Shown piece by piece: positions 49,338 through 60,800 of a DNA stretch of 64,000 bases (position 1 is its first letter; each line of letters opens with the position of its first letter). A program made the translations under genes and the position numbers. Under the pieces are notes generated by a model. That model was given only the letters and a program-made list of their open reading frames with translations. It had not been told where the DNA came from and did not search any database. Origin of the DNA: Chitinophagales bacterium (lineage in GTDB: Bacteria; Bacteroidota; Bacteroidia; Chitinophagales; Saprospiraceae); the NCBI GenBank assembly GCA_013298845.1, contig JAAFJN010000003.1, positions 240,989 to 304,988 of the forward strand, written 5' to 3'.

Positions 49338-50714
49338 CTAAATATGCATGGCCTGTTCTACCTCCTCGATGGTGCGCGGTACCTGCGGGCCTAACATCCG
49401 CGCGTCGGCATCGGTGATGAGGTAGTTATCCTCGATGCGGCAACCACCTTCGTTGCGGAAATCCTGCAAACGGTCGTAGTTGATAAAATCTTTAAATTTT
49501 CCTTCCGATGCCCAGCGGTCAATGAGCGGCGGAATAAAATAAATGCCCGGTTCGATGGTGAGCACAAAACCCGTTTCGAGCGTGCGCGCGAGGCGCAGCG
49601 ATTTGAGGCCCATGAGGGTGCTGCGTTCCTGTCCGGCTTCGTAACCCACGTGGTTTTCGCCCAGGTTCTCCATGTCGTGTACGTCTAAACCGAGCATGTG
49701 CCCCAAACCGTGCGGCATAAACAACCCTGGAACGCCCAATTGGGCCATTTCGGCGGCGTCGCCCTTCAAGATACCCATGTTGGTTAAGCCTTCGGCGATG
49801 GTTTGCCAGGCCAGCAAATGGCATTCGCGGTAAGTGGTGCCGGGCCGGGCGGCTTCGGCGGCGTTGGTGTAGGCTTGGAGTACGGTTTGGTAAATATCGC
49901 GCTGAACAGGCGAAAACTTGCCCGAAACGGGAATGGTGCGGGTCAAATCGGAGGCATAGTGCATTTCCGATTCCGCCCCGAGATCGGCCACTACCCATTG
50001 TCCGGCTTGCATGGTATTGCCGTAATGGTGGTTGTGCAACACGTGGCCATTCACCGAAAAAATGGGGGTATAGGCCATTTGCCCGTGCGCTGCTCCCGCA
50101 ATGCCCACGATACCGCCCACAATTTCGTATTCTTTTTTACCGGGTTTGGTGTGCTGCATGGCGTACCGGTAAATGTCAAAAGTGGTGTGGAGCGAGCGTT
50201 CAATTTGGGCAATTTCCAGGTCCGATTTATAACTGCGCTGGGCAATAATGGCTTTGGTGAGTGCCACCGAGGGCGTTAATTCGGGCGTACCCAACCAATC
50301 GGCGAGGGCTATTTTTAAATCGCTGTGGTAAGGCATCAGGTAGTGCACAGGCTGCCCTTTTGCGATGGCATTTTGCAAATAAGCGGCCAAATCGGCGTAT
50401 TCTTTGGTGTGGCCAATGCCCGCCGAAGCGGCGAGATCGGACAAAGACGGGAGTGGACCTTCCCAAATGACATCATCAATGGTGGGGTCGTGACCAAACA
50501 GAATTTCGTTGCCGCTGTCGGCGTCCATCACCAGCGCCATTCCGGGCAGGTCAAGTCCTGCAAAATAGAGGAAACTGCTGTCTTGCCGAAAGGGAAAAGT
50601 ATTGGCGGTGTAGTTAAATGGTTGGTAATTGTTACCGGGCAAAAGCAATATACCATTGCCGGTATTCTGGGCCAATTGGCGGCGACGTTGGGCGTAAACA
50701 GAGGCTTGAAACAT
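49338..50714 (-). CDS. pepP: Xaa-Pro aminopeptidase (M24B, aminopeptidase P type)
   Basis: A 458-residue metallopeptidase that removes the N-terminal residue before proline. The creatinase N-domain (FQASVYAQRRRQLAQN, LYFAGLDLPGMALVM) is followed by the pita-bread fold with the five metal ligands: two Asp in VVADLGAESE and YASDLTRTIP, His in MPHGLGHMLGLDVHD, and Glu in LTIEPGIYFIPP and GGCRIEDNYLI. Full length. Cytoplasmic, as no signal peptide is present. First gene of the unit with the GH36-like gene; a one-mismatch -7 box (CATTTTTG) lies just upstream. Confidence 0.93.
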   Translation of the reverse strand: MFQASVYAQRRRQLAQNTGNGILLLPGNNYQPFNYTANTFPFRQDSSFLYFAGLDLPGMALVMDADSGNEILFGHDPTIDDVIWEGPLPSLSDLAASAGIGHTKEYADLAAYLQNAIAKGQPVHYLMPYHSDLKIALADWLGTPELTPSVALTKAIIAQRSYKSDLEIAQIERSLHTTFDIYRYAMQHTKPGKKEYEIVGGIVGIAGAAHGQMAYTPIFSVNGHVLHNHHYGNTMQAGQWVVADLGAESEMHYASDLTRTIPVSGKFSPVQRDIYQTVLQAYTNAAEAARPGTTYRECHLLAWQTIAEGLTNMGILKGDAAEMAQLGVPGLFMPHGLGHMLGLDVHDMENLGENHVGYEAGQERSTLMGLKSLRLARTLETGFVLTIEPGIYFIPPLIDRWASEGKFKDFINYDRLQDFRNEGGCRIEDNYLITDADARMLGPQVPRTIEEVEQAMHI

Positions 50715-51095
50715 GTTGTTGGTGTGTAATATTGGGCAAAAATGCGCAAGATCTTTTTAAAAATCAAACATTTGCCGAAAAAGCCGCTGAAAAGCAGCGA
50801 ACGGGGAATAAAGTGACTCTATCCTTATTGAACATTAGGGAGATTTTAGGTTAAAGTTATTTCAGTGTAAAAAAATGGTTTTACCTTAGCCATTCGAAAT
50901 TATTTATACGGAGCGTCGCTTGGTTTTGTGCACCACATTATGGGTACGTCCCAAGGCTTTTAGGCACAAAACTTACGGAGTCGAAGTATATAATCCTATT
51001 GTACCCGTTTTGGTCCCTGACTTCATTTAATCCAGATTTGTACATTTTCGTTGTCTGAAAGATAGCGTAAGGGTGTTTATTTTATCAAATTTACG
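50715..51095. other. Intergenic region between pepP and the first giant adhesin gene
   Basis: About 380 bases between divergent genes. It is A+T-rich, contains copy 3 of the interspersed repeat (50904-50991), and otherwise no gene I can support. The 75 bases before the adhesin ATG at 51096 hold no full -7 box match. Confidence 0.5.
50904..50991. repeat. Interspersed inverted-repeat element, copy 3
   Basis: 88 bases from TTATAC to the GTATAT end, with GAGCGTCGCTT on the left, GGTTTTGTGCA, a 30-bp centre (CATTATGGGTACGTCCCA...) and GCACAAAAC followed by GGAGTCGAAGTATA. Centre orientation equals that of copy 2. The centre itself can form a small GGG/CCC hairpin. Located between divergent promoters of pepP and the giant adhesin. 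Confidence 0.8.
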
Positions 51096-54000
51096 ATGTT
51101 GCTTTTTACTAAAAACGGTGCTCGCTTCGCGCGACTTGGTATTCTATTTTTCACTTTTTTGATCGCGTATACTAACGTTGTTTCGGCGCAAGGATGTGGC
51201 TGTACGAATTGCCCCCAGTTTATGCCCGATAACTTTGTTGGCTCCTTCTTTATCAACGTACAAAATGCCGATAACCCCACCTTAGGCCAAAATGGCCAGG
51301 GCGTGTGCGGGGTAACCATGAATATCAATCACGAATACATTGGTGATTTGTCCATTACCCTTACTTCGCCCTCGGGCCAGTCGGTAACGCTGGTCGGCCC
51401 CATTGGTTTGTTTGGTGAAACCGACGGTACCTCCTGGAATGTTGCCTTTGTGCCCTGTGGCGAAGCGGCGGACCCAGATCCGGGCTTCAGCAATACCTGG
51501 AACAACAACCAAGTCTGGGGTTTGGGTGGCTCTTATGGCGGTAGTTATTATCCCAGTTCCGGCTGCCTCGAAAATTTTAATTCCGGGCCGGTAAATGGCA
51601 CCTGGACCCTCACCGTTGTGGATGGCCAGGCCAGCGACGTGGGTAACTTCCTTGATTACGATATTATTTTTTGCGACCCAAGCGGCATTGATTGCTTTTC
51701 TTGCGCGGCCAACGCCGGTGAATTGCCACAACCCGACGTATCCGCTTGCGAGGGCAGCACCACCCTCGATCTGGAATTGCCACCTTCCTACGTGGCACCC
51801 AACGTAGCACCCCCTCCGGCGACGTACTCTTACACCTATGTTATTAGTGGACCGGGCGGCATTATCCTTGATTTTGATCCCAACGCCGATTTGAGTGCGT
51901 ATCCCACCGGAACTTATTCGGTGTGTGGTATGTCGTACCTCACGGCCCAGCAGGATTTATTGCCATCGCCCAACGGCAGCCTCACGGTGAACCAGTTGCG
52001 AACGCAGTTGAACTCCGGTACGGCTCCTTTTTGCGGGAAAATTACCAATAACTGCGTCAACGTAACCATCAACCCCGCACCCGAAGACCAGGAACTTTTT
52101 GTGGAATTGTGCGCGCCGCAATGTTACCTGTTTAATGGTATCAATCGGTGTGTTTCCGGGACTTATACGGCTAATTTATTGCAAAATGGCTGCCCTTACA
52201 CGGCTACTTTATACCTCACCGTAGGACAACCTAAATTTACCAATCTCACTGAATTTATTTGCAATGGCGGCTGCTCGGCTAATCCTTTGTTTCCCAATGC
52301 CTGCGCAACGGGTTCTTATCAGGAAGTATTACAAACTTCGCTGGGCTGCGATAGTACCATTAACCTGAACGTCAGTGTGATTTCGGCCAATGCTAATATT
52401 TCTAACCAACCCGTTATTCCTTGCGGCGGCGGGACGGTGCAATTATCCGGTGTGGGTTCCAGCACCGGCGGTTATTCGTACCTCTGGACGGCCTCTAACG
52501 GGGGCAATATTGTAGGCAGCCCCACCGCAATTAATGCCAATATTAACGCAGCGGGCGATTACCAACTGCGCGTTTGCCGCACGCAGGCCGGGGTTACTTG
52601 TTGCGATTCGGCTCAGGTAACCATCGAATCGGCAACGACCACGCCACCGGCCCCGGCCGGAATCAGCGGCTCAACAACCCTGTGTCAGGGGCAAACGCTG
52701 GATTATTTTATAACGCCGGTCAACGGTGCTTCTTCGTATACCTGGACAGTTCCTTCGGGGGTGACCATTAATTCCGGGGCAACGGGTGTATTAACCAATG
52801 TTACTTGGGCCAGTGCCACCGGCGGCCCCGTTTGTGTAACGGCCAACAACGGTTGCGGCCCCAGCGCTCCTATTTGCGTGAACGTTACCGTCGGTAGTGC
52901 GCCCACGGCCTCCGTGCCACAAGGCAATGCGACGGTGTGCGCAGCAAATACCACAACTTATACCATTCCGGCCGTGGCCAACGCGGCGGGTTATACCTGG
53001 ACGGTCACTGCCCCGGCCCAAATTGTATCCGGGCAGGGCACCAACACCATTCAGGTAACCTGGAACGGTGCAACTTCGGCCAATGTGTGCGTTACTACCA
53101 ATAACTCCTGCGGTACCAGTCCGCAACAGTGTCTGCCGGTAACCATTGGGGCCATCCCCGGGGTTCCGGTGATAACGGGTGCCAATACCGCCTGTACGCA
53201 GGCGACCGAAACATACTCAATTACACCCATTGCGGGGGCATCGTCTTATATCTGGACGGTAACGGGCGGGGTAATTGCCAGCGGACAAGGCACGGCATCG
53301 GTGCAAGTGACGTGGAACAACAACGCCACTTCCGGTACCTTGTGCGTCAAGTCCAGCAATAACTGTGGCGACAGCAACGATCAGTGTTTTAATGTCACAT
53401 TGAGCGCACCACCCGCGCAACCGGCCATTTCGGGCGAAAATACTTTGTGCCCCGGCGATACAGCCGTGTACACCTCCACAACGGTCGGCGGTGCTTTGGG
53501 TTACACCTGGACGGCCCCGGCGGGCGCGACCATTATCGCGGGACAAGGCTCTACCAGTGCCACCATCGTATTTGGCACCGCACCGGGCGGCAATGTATCC
53601 GTGGCGGTTAATGGCAATTGCGGTACGGCTCCTCAGGTTACTTTCCCGGTGACGGTGAATCCGTTCCCGGTAGCCAACGCCGGAATAGACATTGTTCAAT
53701 GCGGTAATGGTACGGCGTTGAATGCTTCCGGTTCGGGTGTTTGGTCGCAGTTAAACGGCCCGGCCCCGACGGTGTTTGCCAATAATAACGCGGCAAATTC
53801 GGGGGTAACAGTTTCTCAAACCGGCGTTTACAATTATATATGGCTGGTCAACGTGGCGGGTTGTGTTTCGACGGATACTGTGACGGTGAATTACGAATCC
53901 ATCCCGGCTGCCGGAGTGTTGAGTATCGTTTGTGATCAGGCCAACGAAAATTATACCGTATCGTTCCCCATTATCGGCGGTTTGGCACCCTTTACCGTTG

Positions 54001-57000
54001 CCGGTGGAACGGTCACCAACGGCGTATTTACCTCAACTCCAATTGTAAGTGGTACTCCGTATCAATTTACCATTGTGGATGCCAATAACTGCGTTAGTGT
54101 GCTCATTCAGGGTACCCAGAACTGTAATTGCTCCACCAACGCCGGAACCATGTCGCTAACCCCTTTGCAAGCCTGTGGTACCGCAACGGTTACGGCTGTA
54201 CAACAAACGCCACCCATTTTGGATGCCAATGACACCGGGGTTTTTGTATTGCACACCGGTTCAGGAAATACAATTGTTAACCCCGTTGCGCAAAATACAA
54301 CCGGGGTATTTGCTTTCCAAAGTGGTATGACCTACGGCCAAACGTATTATATTTCGTTTGTGGCGGGTAACAACGTAGCCGGATCTCCCTCGGCGTCCGA
54401 TCCGTGTTATTCCGTGGCGCAGGGGCAACCCGTAACGTTTTTTGCCATTCCGGTGGCCGATGCGGGAACCATTTTAGAAAATTGTGGTAATTCCATTACC
54501 CTCAACGCGACGGGATCGGGCACCTGGTCGGTCGTGAGCAGTCCCACCAACGGTAGTGTACAATTTACCAATAATAATGACCCCGTTTCGGAAGTAAGCA
54601 CCAGTGTTTTTGGTACTTACACGTTACAATGGACGGTTGCTGCTAATGGCTGTTCTTCGACGGATCAAACGGAAATTACTTTTAACCCCAATCCGGTGGT
54701 GAGTAGTATTGACCGGATTTGTGATCCCACGAACCAGTTTTTCTCCGTGATATTCGACCTCAGCAGCGGTACCGCACCTTATATAGTGGATGGTATAACT
54801 ATTGCCGGTACGGCTTATGTCAGCAGCCAGTTTGCGAGTGGTCAGTCGTATAACCTCACCGTTTCGGATAGTCGGGGCTGTACAACCACGTCCGTTGTGG
54901 GTTCTTACGCCTGTAACTGCGCCACCGATGCCGGAACCATGAGTAATGCACCATTGAAGGCTTGTGCCACGCAAACCGTCCAGGCGGCGGCCAATAACGA
55001 TGCAACGTTGGACGGCAACGATGTAGTGGCCTATATTCTCCACGATGCGCCCGGTACTATGGCGGGCGCTATTTTGGACCAAAATACCACGGGTGTTTTT
55101 GGGTTTGTTCCCGGTATGATATTGGGCCAAACTTATTATATTTCTCGAATTGCCGGTAATCCATTGGCAGGCTCCGTGGATCCCAACGACCCTTGTTTTA
55201 GTGTGTCGGCGGGTCAGGAAGTGGTATTTCTCGAAATTCCCGCCCCCGATGCCGGTCCCGATGTGGCGGTTTGTGGCAATGATGCGGCTTTGGACGGCGT
55301 TCCCGGCGGCTTCTCTGGTCAATGGAGTGTTGTGAGTGGACCGGGTACCGCCAGTATTGCTTCGCCACCGGCGCTGAATACCAACGTAGGTGTAACGCAG
55401 CCGGGAACCTATGTTTTCCGCTGGACGGCCACCAACGATATTTGCACCGGTTCGGATGAAGCAACGGTTGTTTTCCGGCCTTTGCCGCAGGCAGCGGTGG
55501 CCAGCGAAGATTGCAACAATACCAATACCCAATACCAGATTACCGTTAACGTAAGCGGCGGTACGGCACCTTATATCGTGAATGGCGTTGCCGGAACCTT
55601 TGCCGGAACCGTATTCACTTCGGGATTTGTGACCAATAATACCTCGTATTCATTTACGGTCACGGACGCTTTGGGATGCACTTTTGGCCCGGTAACGGGT
55701 CTCGAAAACTGCAACTGTGCCACCGACGCTGGTTCGATGAGTACCGCGCCGTTGACATTTTGCGCCGACCAACCCGCCGTGGGTGTTTGGGATAATAATG
55801 CCCAATTGGACGGCAACGATACCTTGCGGTTTGTGTTGCACAGCGCGGCCGGGTTGACTTTGGGGCAAATTTTTGCCACCTCCAATACCCCGGAATTTAA
55901 TTTTACGAACAGTTTGACCTTGGGGCAGACCTATTATATATCGGCCATTGCCGGGGATAATTTGAACGGAAACGTTGATCCCAACGATCCTTGTTTTTCC
56001 GTTACCGCCGGTACACCGGTGCAGTGGAAAGCCTTACCGACGGCAACATTGGCGGGAACAACCACCATTTGCGTTGGCGGTACAGCGCAATTGGTGCTGA
56101 ACGGTACGGGCCAATATCCGCTCACGGTGTCGTGGACCGATAACAGTGGCCAAACCCAAAGCGCGGCAATTACCAGCGCGCAGGGTGCCCAGGTTAATGT
56201 CGCTCCCGGCAGTACAACCGTGTACACCTTAACCGGCGTCACTGATGGCGGGCTTCCGGTGTGTGCCAACCAGGCTACGGGCAGCGCAACCATCACGGTA
56301 AATCAGCCGGTAGAAGCCGGTACGGCCCTCGCCGCCCTTGAGTTCTGCGTAGGTACACCCGATGTTGTGGCCTTGTCCGATTTATTAACGGGTGAAAGTG
56401 CGGGCGGTATATGGACCGAAACTTCGTCGGCTCCTTCGGCCGGTGGTGCCTTTAATGCCGGTGCCGGAACGTTTGCGGTGGTGAATCAGGTGCCGGGACT
56501 GTACCAGTTTTTGTACAAAGTAACGCCGTTGGCACCTTGCCCGGCGGCAGAAGCCTCGGTTTCGGTACAGATTCGCCCCGAACCCACCGCTAACGCCGGA
56601 CCAGATAAAGTTATTGATTGTGATACGCCAACGGCCATATTGGGCAATAGTGGGGCCGGATTGGGTCTGACCTACGTTTGGTCGCTCAACGGCGCACCGC
56701 TGACCAATGCCGGGCAAAACCTGTTGGAGGCCAACGCCGGTGGGGTATATACATTATTGGTGACCAATGTATTTGGGTGTACCAGTTCGGACGAAACCAC
56801 GGTGACTACCCAACTGGAGGCGCCGGTATTTGAGCAGGTCGCCAAAACCAATATTTCCTGTTTTGGGGAAAGAGATGGTTTTATCGAAATAAAAAATGTT
56901 ACGGGTGGCACCCCGCCCTATTTGTATTCTTTTAACGGTGGCGCATTTAGCAGCACTACCAAATATGGGCCGTTGTCTGGCGGGTCTTATTCCATCGAAG

Positions 57001-57605
57001 TGAGTGATGCCAACGGTTGCACAACGGTGTCGGATGTGCTTGAGATTGTGGAGCCAGCCCAACTTATTGCGCAGTTAGGCCCCGATATTTTGGTGAAATT
57101 GGGCGATAGTGCAAGTGTTACTTTACAATTGGGCGCAAATACCGATTGGGGGAGCATTGACACCATCGTTTGGAATCCACTATTGGATACAGCGGGGGTA
57201 GGGCAGCCTCACCAAATATTTTTCCCGACCCAGCACTCGGCCATTCAGGTTTTGGTGCGGGATACCAGTGGTTGCAGTGCCGAAGACCGGCTGGAGTTTA
57301 GGGTTGATCGCCGCCGTAATATTTACGTTCCAAATATTTTTTACCCGGCAGGCAGCGAAAATAACATTGCCATAATCTTTGGAGGGAACGACGTTGCGGA
57401 AATTAAATATTTTCAAATTTTCGACCGGTGGGGAGCGATGGTGCATGAAACAACCAATTTCCAACCGGGAGATTTGTCGAAAGGCTGGAATGGCACCGTA
57501 GGAAATCAACCGGCACAACCGGCAGTTTTTGTTTGGGTGGCGGCAGTTTTGTTTAAAGACGGACTTACAGAGTTATTTAGTGGCGATGTTACAGTGACGA
57601 AATAA
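51096..57605 (+). CDS. Giant modular surface protein with P-domain, PKD-like and SprB repeats and CHU_C sorting domain
   Basis: A 2,169-residue secreted protein. Signal peptide (GILFFTFLIAYTNVVSAQ). Residues about 40-200: a proprotein-convertase P-domain (VQNADNPTLG, ISLTLTSPSGQSVTLVGP-like strand, GGSYGGSYYPSSG, NGTWTLTVVDGQASDVG). About 520-855: four PKD/Ig-like repeats of about 83 residues, each with SYTWTV/I and N-x-C-G. About 1,008-1,640: three copies of a module of about 264 residues (CNCATDAGTM ... DGND/NDTG ... GQTYYIS.IAGN). A repeat of SprB type (NISCFGERDGFIEI, about 1,918) precedes the CHU_C domain (NIYVPNIFYPAG, IFDRWGAMVHET, from about 2,072). It is a T9SS type B cargo, probably an adhesin or surface filament component. 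A paralogue follows directly. Confidence 0.88.
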   Translation: MLLFTKNGARFARLGILFFTFLIAYTNVVSAQGCGCTNCPQFMPDNFVGSFFINVQNADNPTLGQNGQGVCGVTMNINHEYIGDLSITLTSPSGQSVTLVGPIGLFGETDGTSWNVAFVPCGEAADPDPGFSNTWNNNQVWGLGGSYGGSYYPSSGCLENFNSGPVNGTWTLTVVDGQASDVGNFLDYDIIFCDPSGIDCFSCAANAGELPQPDVSACEGSTTLDLELPPSYVAPNVAPPPATYSYTYVISGPGGIILDFDPNADLSAYPTGTYSVCGMSYLTAQQDLLPSPNGSLTVNQLRTQLNSGTAPFCGKITNNCVNVTINPAPEDQELFVELCAPQCYLFNGINRCVSGTYTANLLQNGCPYTATLYLTVGQPKFTNLTEFICNGGCSANPLFPNACATGSYQEVLQTSLGCDSTINLNVSVISANANISNQPVIPCGGGTVQLSGVGSSTGGYSYLWTASNGGNIVGSPTAINANINAAGDYQLRVCRTQAGVTCCDSAQVTIESATTTPPAPAGISGSTTLCQGQTLDYFITPVNGASSYTWTVPSGVTINSGATGVLTNVTWASATGGPVCVTANNGCGPSAPICVNVTVGSAPTASVPQGNATVCAANTTTYTIPAVANAAGYTWTVTAPAQIVSGQGTNTIQVTWNGATSANVCVTTNNSCGTSPQQCLPVTIGAIPGVPVITGANTACTQATETYSITPIAGASSYIWTVTGGVIASGQGTASVQVTWNNNATSGTLCVKSSNNCGDSNDQCFNVTLSAPPAQPAISGENTLCPGDTAVYTSTTVGGALGYTWTAPAGATIIAGQGSTSATIVFGTAPGGNVSVAVNGNCGTAPQVTFPVTVNPFPVANAGIDIVQCGNGTALNASGSGVWSQLNGPAPTVFANNNAANSGVTVSQTGVYNYIWLVNVAGCVSTDTVTVNYESIPAAGVLSIVCDQANENYTVSFPIIGGLAPFTVAGGTVTNGVFTSTPIVSGTPYQFTIVDANNCVSVLIQGTQNCNCSTNAGTMSLTPLQACGTATVTAVQQTPPILDANDTGVFVLHTGSGNTIVNPVAQNTTGVFAFQSGMTYGQTYYISFVAGNNVAGSPSASDPCYSVAQGQPVTFFAIPVADAGTILENCGNSITLNATGSGTWSVVSSPTNGSVQFTNNNDPVSEVSTSVFGTYTLQWTVAANGCSSTDQTEITFNPNPVVSSIDRICDPTNQFFSVIFDLSSGTAPYIVDGITIAGTAYVSSQFASGQSYNLTVSDSRGCTTTSVVGSYACNCATDAGTMSNAPLKACATQTVQAAANNDATLDGNDVVAYILHDAPGTMAGAILDQNTTGVFGFVPGMILGQTYYISRIAGNPLAGSVDPNDPCFSVSAGQEVVFLEIPAPDAGPDVAVCGNDAALDGVPGGFSGQWSVVSGPGTASIASPPALNTNVGVTQPGTYVFRWTATNDICTGSDEATVVFRPLPQAAVASEDCNNTNTQYQITVNVSGGTAPYIVNGVAGTFAGTVFTSGFVTNNTSYSFTVTDALGCTFGPVTGLENCNCATDAGSMSTAPLTFCADQPAVGVWDNNAQLDGNDTLRFVLHSAAGLTLGQIFATSNTPEFNFTNSLTLGQTYYISAIAGDNLNGNVDPNDPCFSVTAGTPVQWKALPTATLAGTTTICVGGTAQLVLNGTGQYPLTVSWTDNSGQTQSAAITSAQGAQVNVAPGSTTVYTLTGVTDGGLPVCANQATGSATITVNQPVEAGTALAALEFCVGTPDVVALSDLLTGESAGGIWTETSSAPSAGGAFNAGAGTFAVVNQVPGLYQFLYKVTPLAPCPAAEASVSVQIRPEPTANAGPDKVIDCDTPTAILGNSGAGLGLTYVWSLNGAPLTNAGQNLLEANAGGVYTLLVTNVFGCTSSDETTVTTQLEAPVFEQVAKTNISCFGERDGFIEIKNVTGGTPPYLYSFNGGAFSSTTKYGPLSGGSYSIEVSDANGCTTVSDVLEIVEPAQLIAQLGPDILVKLGDSASVTLQLGANTDWGSIDTIVWNPLLDTAGVGQPHQIFFPTQHSAIQVLVRDTSGCSAEDRLEFRVDRRRNIYVPNIFYPAGSENNIAIIFGGNDVAEIKYFQIFDRWGAMVHETTNFQPGDLSKGWNGTVGNQPAQPAVFVWVAAVLFKDGLTELFSGDVTVTK

Positions 57606-57643
57606 GAGATTGGAAAACCAGGTTCTTTATAAATTTTTAGCAG

Positions 57644-57672
57644 AAGGCTTTGATAATCAATATCTTAGCCTT
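57644..57672 (+). terminator. Weak hairpin after the first giant adhesin gene
   Basis: AAGGCT (57644-57649) and AGCCTT (57667-57672) flank a 17-base loop and run into TTTTG, 38 bases after the stop codon. Weak stem, so only a possible terminator. The remaining 200 bases to the next gene are A+T-rich with no gene. Confidence 0.35.
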
Positions 57673-57876
57673 TTGTTGAAAATTCTCTTATCCAAGCCCT
57701 TAGTTATATAAAAATATTAAATGTAGAATACGATACTGAAATCAAACCGAAACATCTTTTTTTTGCACCCTTCAATCGATCTATCCCGTAACCAAAGAAG
57801 AAAAATATCTTCAATTTAATCCAAACTTCTTTTAAAAAGGCCAATGGCCAAATTTACTATTTTGCTAAAACTACGG

Positions 57877-60800
57877 ATGTTTATGTCAAAAAAACTACTC
57901 CTTTTTTGCGCATTACTTGTTTCTTCTTTTGCAGTAATGGCGCAAGTGCCCATTCCGGAACCTTGCGAGCCGCCCGGAACTACCGTTCCGGCCGAAGACT
58001 GTCAAAGTGCTTGTATTAACTGCGATTTTAACGGTTATATGGGTAACTCCGGCGGCTGGGCTGGTAATCCACCGCCACAAGGTTGGTGTAGCCAGATTCA
58101 AAATGACCTTTGGTTAGGCTTTATTGCGGGTGCTGGTGGTGCTACCTTTACCATTACCCCCAGCAACTGCGCCAATGGTGATGGTTTGCAAGCCGCTGTA
58201 TATCCAGCCGGTTGTAACGATGATCCGCTCGGTTGTAATGCAGGTTGCCAAGGATGCGGTACGACACCGGTGTCTTTTTCGGTTTCGTTAACACCGGGTA
58301 GCAATTATTACCTCATTATTGATGGTTTTTCGCAAGATGCTTGTGATTTTACGATTTCGGTTGTTCCTCCCATTGCGGTAGAAGCCCAACCTTTGGGTTT
58401 GACCGGCCAAATTGCCGGACCGGCAACTGGTTGTCCGGGTGGTACCGCTACTTATACATTACCCAACGTATCCAACGCCGGTTTTTACACGTGGTCTAGC
58501 CCAACACCAGGAGTACTGTTTAACGGTGTTGAAGGTCCGGTTACTTTTGAAGCACCCGGTGGCCGTATTGTTCAGGTAACCTATCCTGCGAACGTAACGG
58601 GTAATATTACAATTTGTGTGGATCCATCGAACTCTTGTTTTACGGGTACACAACGTTGCCGTACGATCAATATTCAACCAAAACCACCAACCAATCTGCC
58701 AAAAGCAGTAGTTTGTTACGAAGACACTCCTTACACGTTACCTTGGGGCGACGAAGCCAACGCTACGGGTAACTATACCACTACATTAACATCGTTTCAA
58801 GGTTGCGACAGTATCATCAATCAAATGGTACAAGTATTGCCACAAAAGGTTACAAACCAAACCCGTTACGTATGTACCGGCGATTGTTTTACGGTTTGTG
58901 GTGAAGAGTATTGCGATCAGGGTTTGCACGTAAGTATGTGCGAATCATTCCAAGGTTGTGATAGTACGGTCAATCTTACCTTGAACGTATTGGCACCCAT
59001 TGCCCAAATTTTGGGTAATCCGGTCTTGTCTTGTTCAAATACATCAGTGACCTTGACCTCGGTTCCGTCCCCAAATTTTCCGGGAGCGAGTATTAAAATC
59101 TGGCGTTCACTGCCCAGTAATACTGTTATCGCCAACGGCGAAACCTGCGTTATTACCCAGCCGGGTACTTATTACCTCACCACAACCATGAGTGCGGGTA
59201 GTATCCAGTGCGTATCGCGGGATACTATTGTGGTAACGGGGAATACTGTTCCACCTACCGCAACGGGGGTGAATGGTGTCATTGGCTGTGTTTCAGGACC
59301 AGTTCAGATTGGCGTAACAACCAATGCCGCAAATCCAACTTTCCAGTGGAGCGGTAATAACTTTACATCTACCCAGCAGTCGCCATTTGTATCGGCTGGT
59401 GGTACGTATACCGTTGTAGTAACGGATAATGTAACGGGTTGTTCTCAAACCGCAGTTGCCACGGTGGCAGGAAATACCACACCACCAGTTGCCAGTGCTA
59501 CGGGGGCTTTGTTGAATTGTACGAATCCAACCCAAACCGTTTCTGCTACTTCTAATGTACCGTCTTCTTTTGCATGGAGCGGCCCTGCATCGGGGACCGG
59601 ACCATCGTTGAACGTTTCCGCACCCGGCGTTTATGTCGTAACCGTAACCGCCAATTCCAATGGCTGTACATCGGTTACTTCGGCTACGGTAACCACTGAC
59701 TTTGCAACGCCCGGCGCACTTGCCGGTGCCGGTGGAACAATTTCTTGCCCAACGCCAGTCATTACCCTCAATGGTAGTTCACCCGCCAGTAACGTTTCGT
59801 ACGCCTGGAGTGCCGGTGTAACGGGGACCGGAGCAAGCGTTACCGCCAGTGTGGCCGGTACGTACACCGTAACGGTTACCGGTACAAACGGTTGTACCAG
59901 TTCGGCAACGGTTACCTTAAATGGTGACACTAACCTCCCGAACGCCGCCGCAACGGGCGTTACTTTGAGTTGTAATTCACCCAGCCAGCAAGTAAACGCA
60001 ACCTCTTCTACGCCGAACGTAACGTTTGCGTGGACAGTAGGCTCCAATACGATTAACAGTAATACCGCAATAGTAACCAATCCTGGTACCTACACCGTTA
60101 CAGTGACGGCAGTAAACGGTTGTACTTCTACCGCAAATGCTTTGGTGAATGGCGACTTTGCCGCACCAAACGCTTCGGCTACGGGTGCTACTATCAATTG
60201 TGGGGTGAATACGGTTTCGTTGTCCGGTAACTCAACAACGCCCGGCGTAACTTATTCCTGGGTAGGTCCCGGCGGTACACCTTATACCGGTCAAAACCCG
60301 GCGGTAAGTGTAGTTGGTGATTATACCCTGGTGGTAACATCCACTAATGGTTGTACCACAACGGCAGTGGCTACGGTAGTTCCGGATGCCAACATTCCAA
60401 ACGCTACAGCAGTGGGTGATACCATCAACTGTTTGAGCGCCAGTGCTATGATCTCGGGTAATTCTACTACCCCCGGCGTAAACTTCACCTGGACGTTTGG
60501 CGGGGTTCCATTGCCCAACCCAACCAACGCGACCCAAGCGGTATCGCAGAATGGTCTTTACACGCTTACAGTATCCAACCCGGCCAATGGCTGTACCGCT
60601 ATTGCAACGGCTTTTGTAACCCTGGACACCGATGCACCGGGCGCAGCAACGCAGGGCGCTACACTTACCTGTTCTTCTTCAAGTCTCGATTTAACGGCGA
60701 CCTCTCCAACGAATAACGTTTCATACACCTGGACGGGTAATGTGAATAATCAAATTTTAAATGTTACAGCCGCCGGAACTTATACGGTGACGGTGACTGC

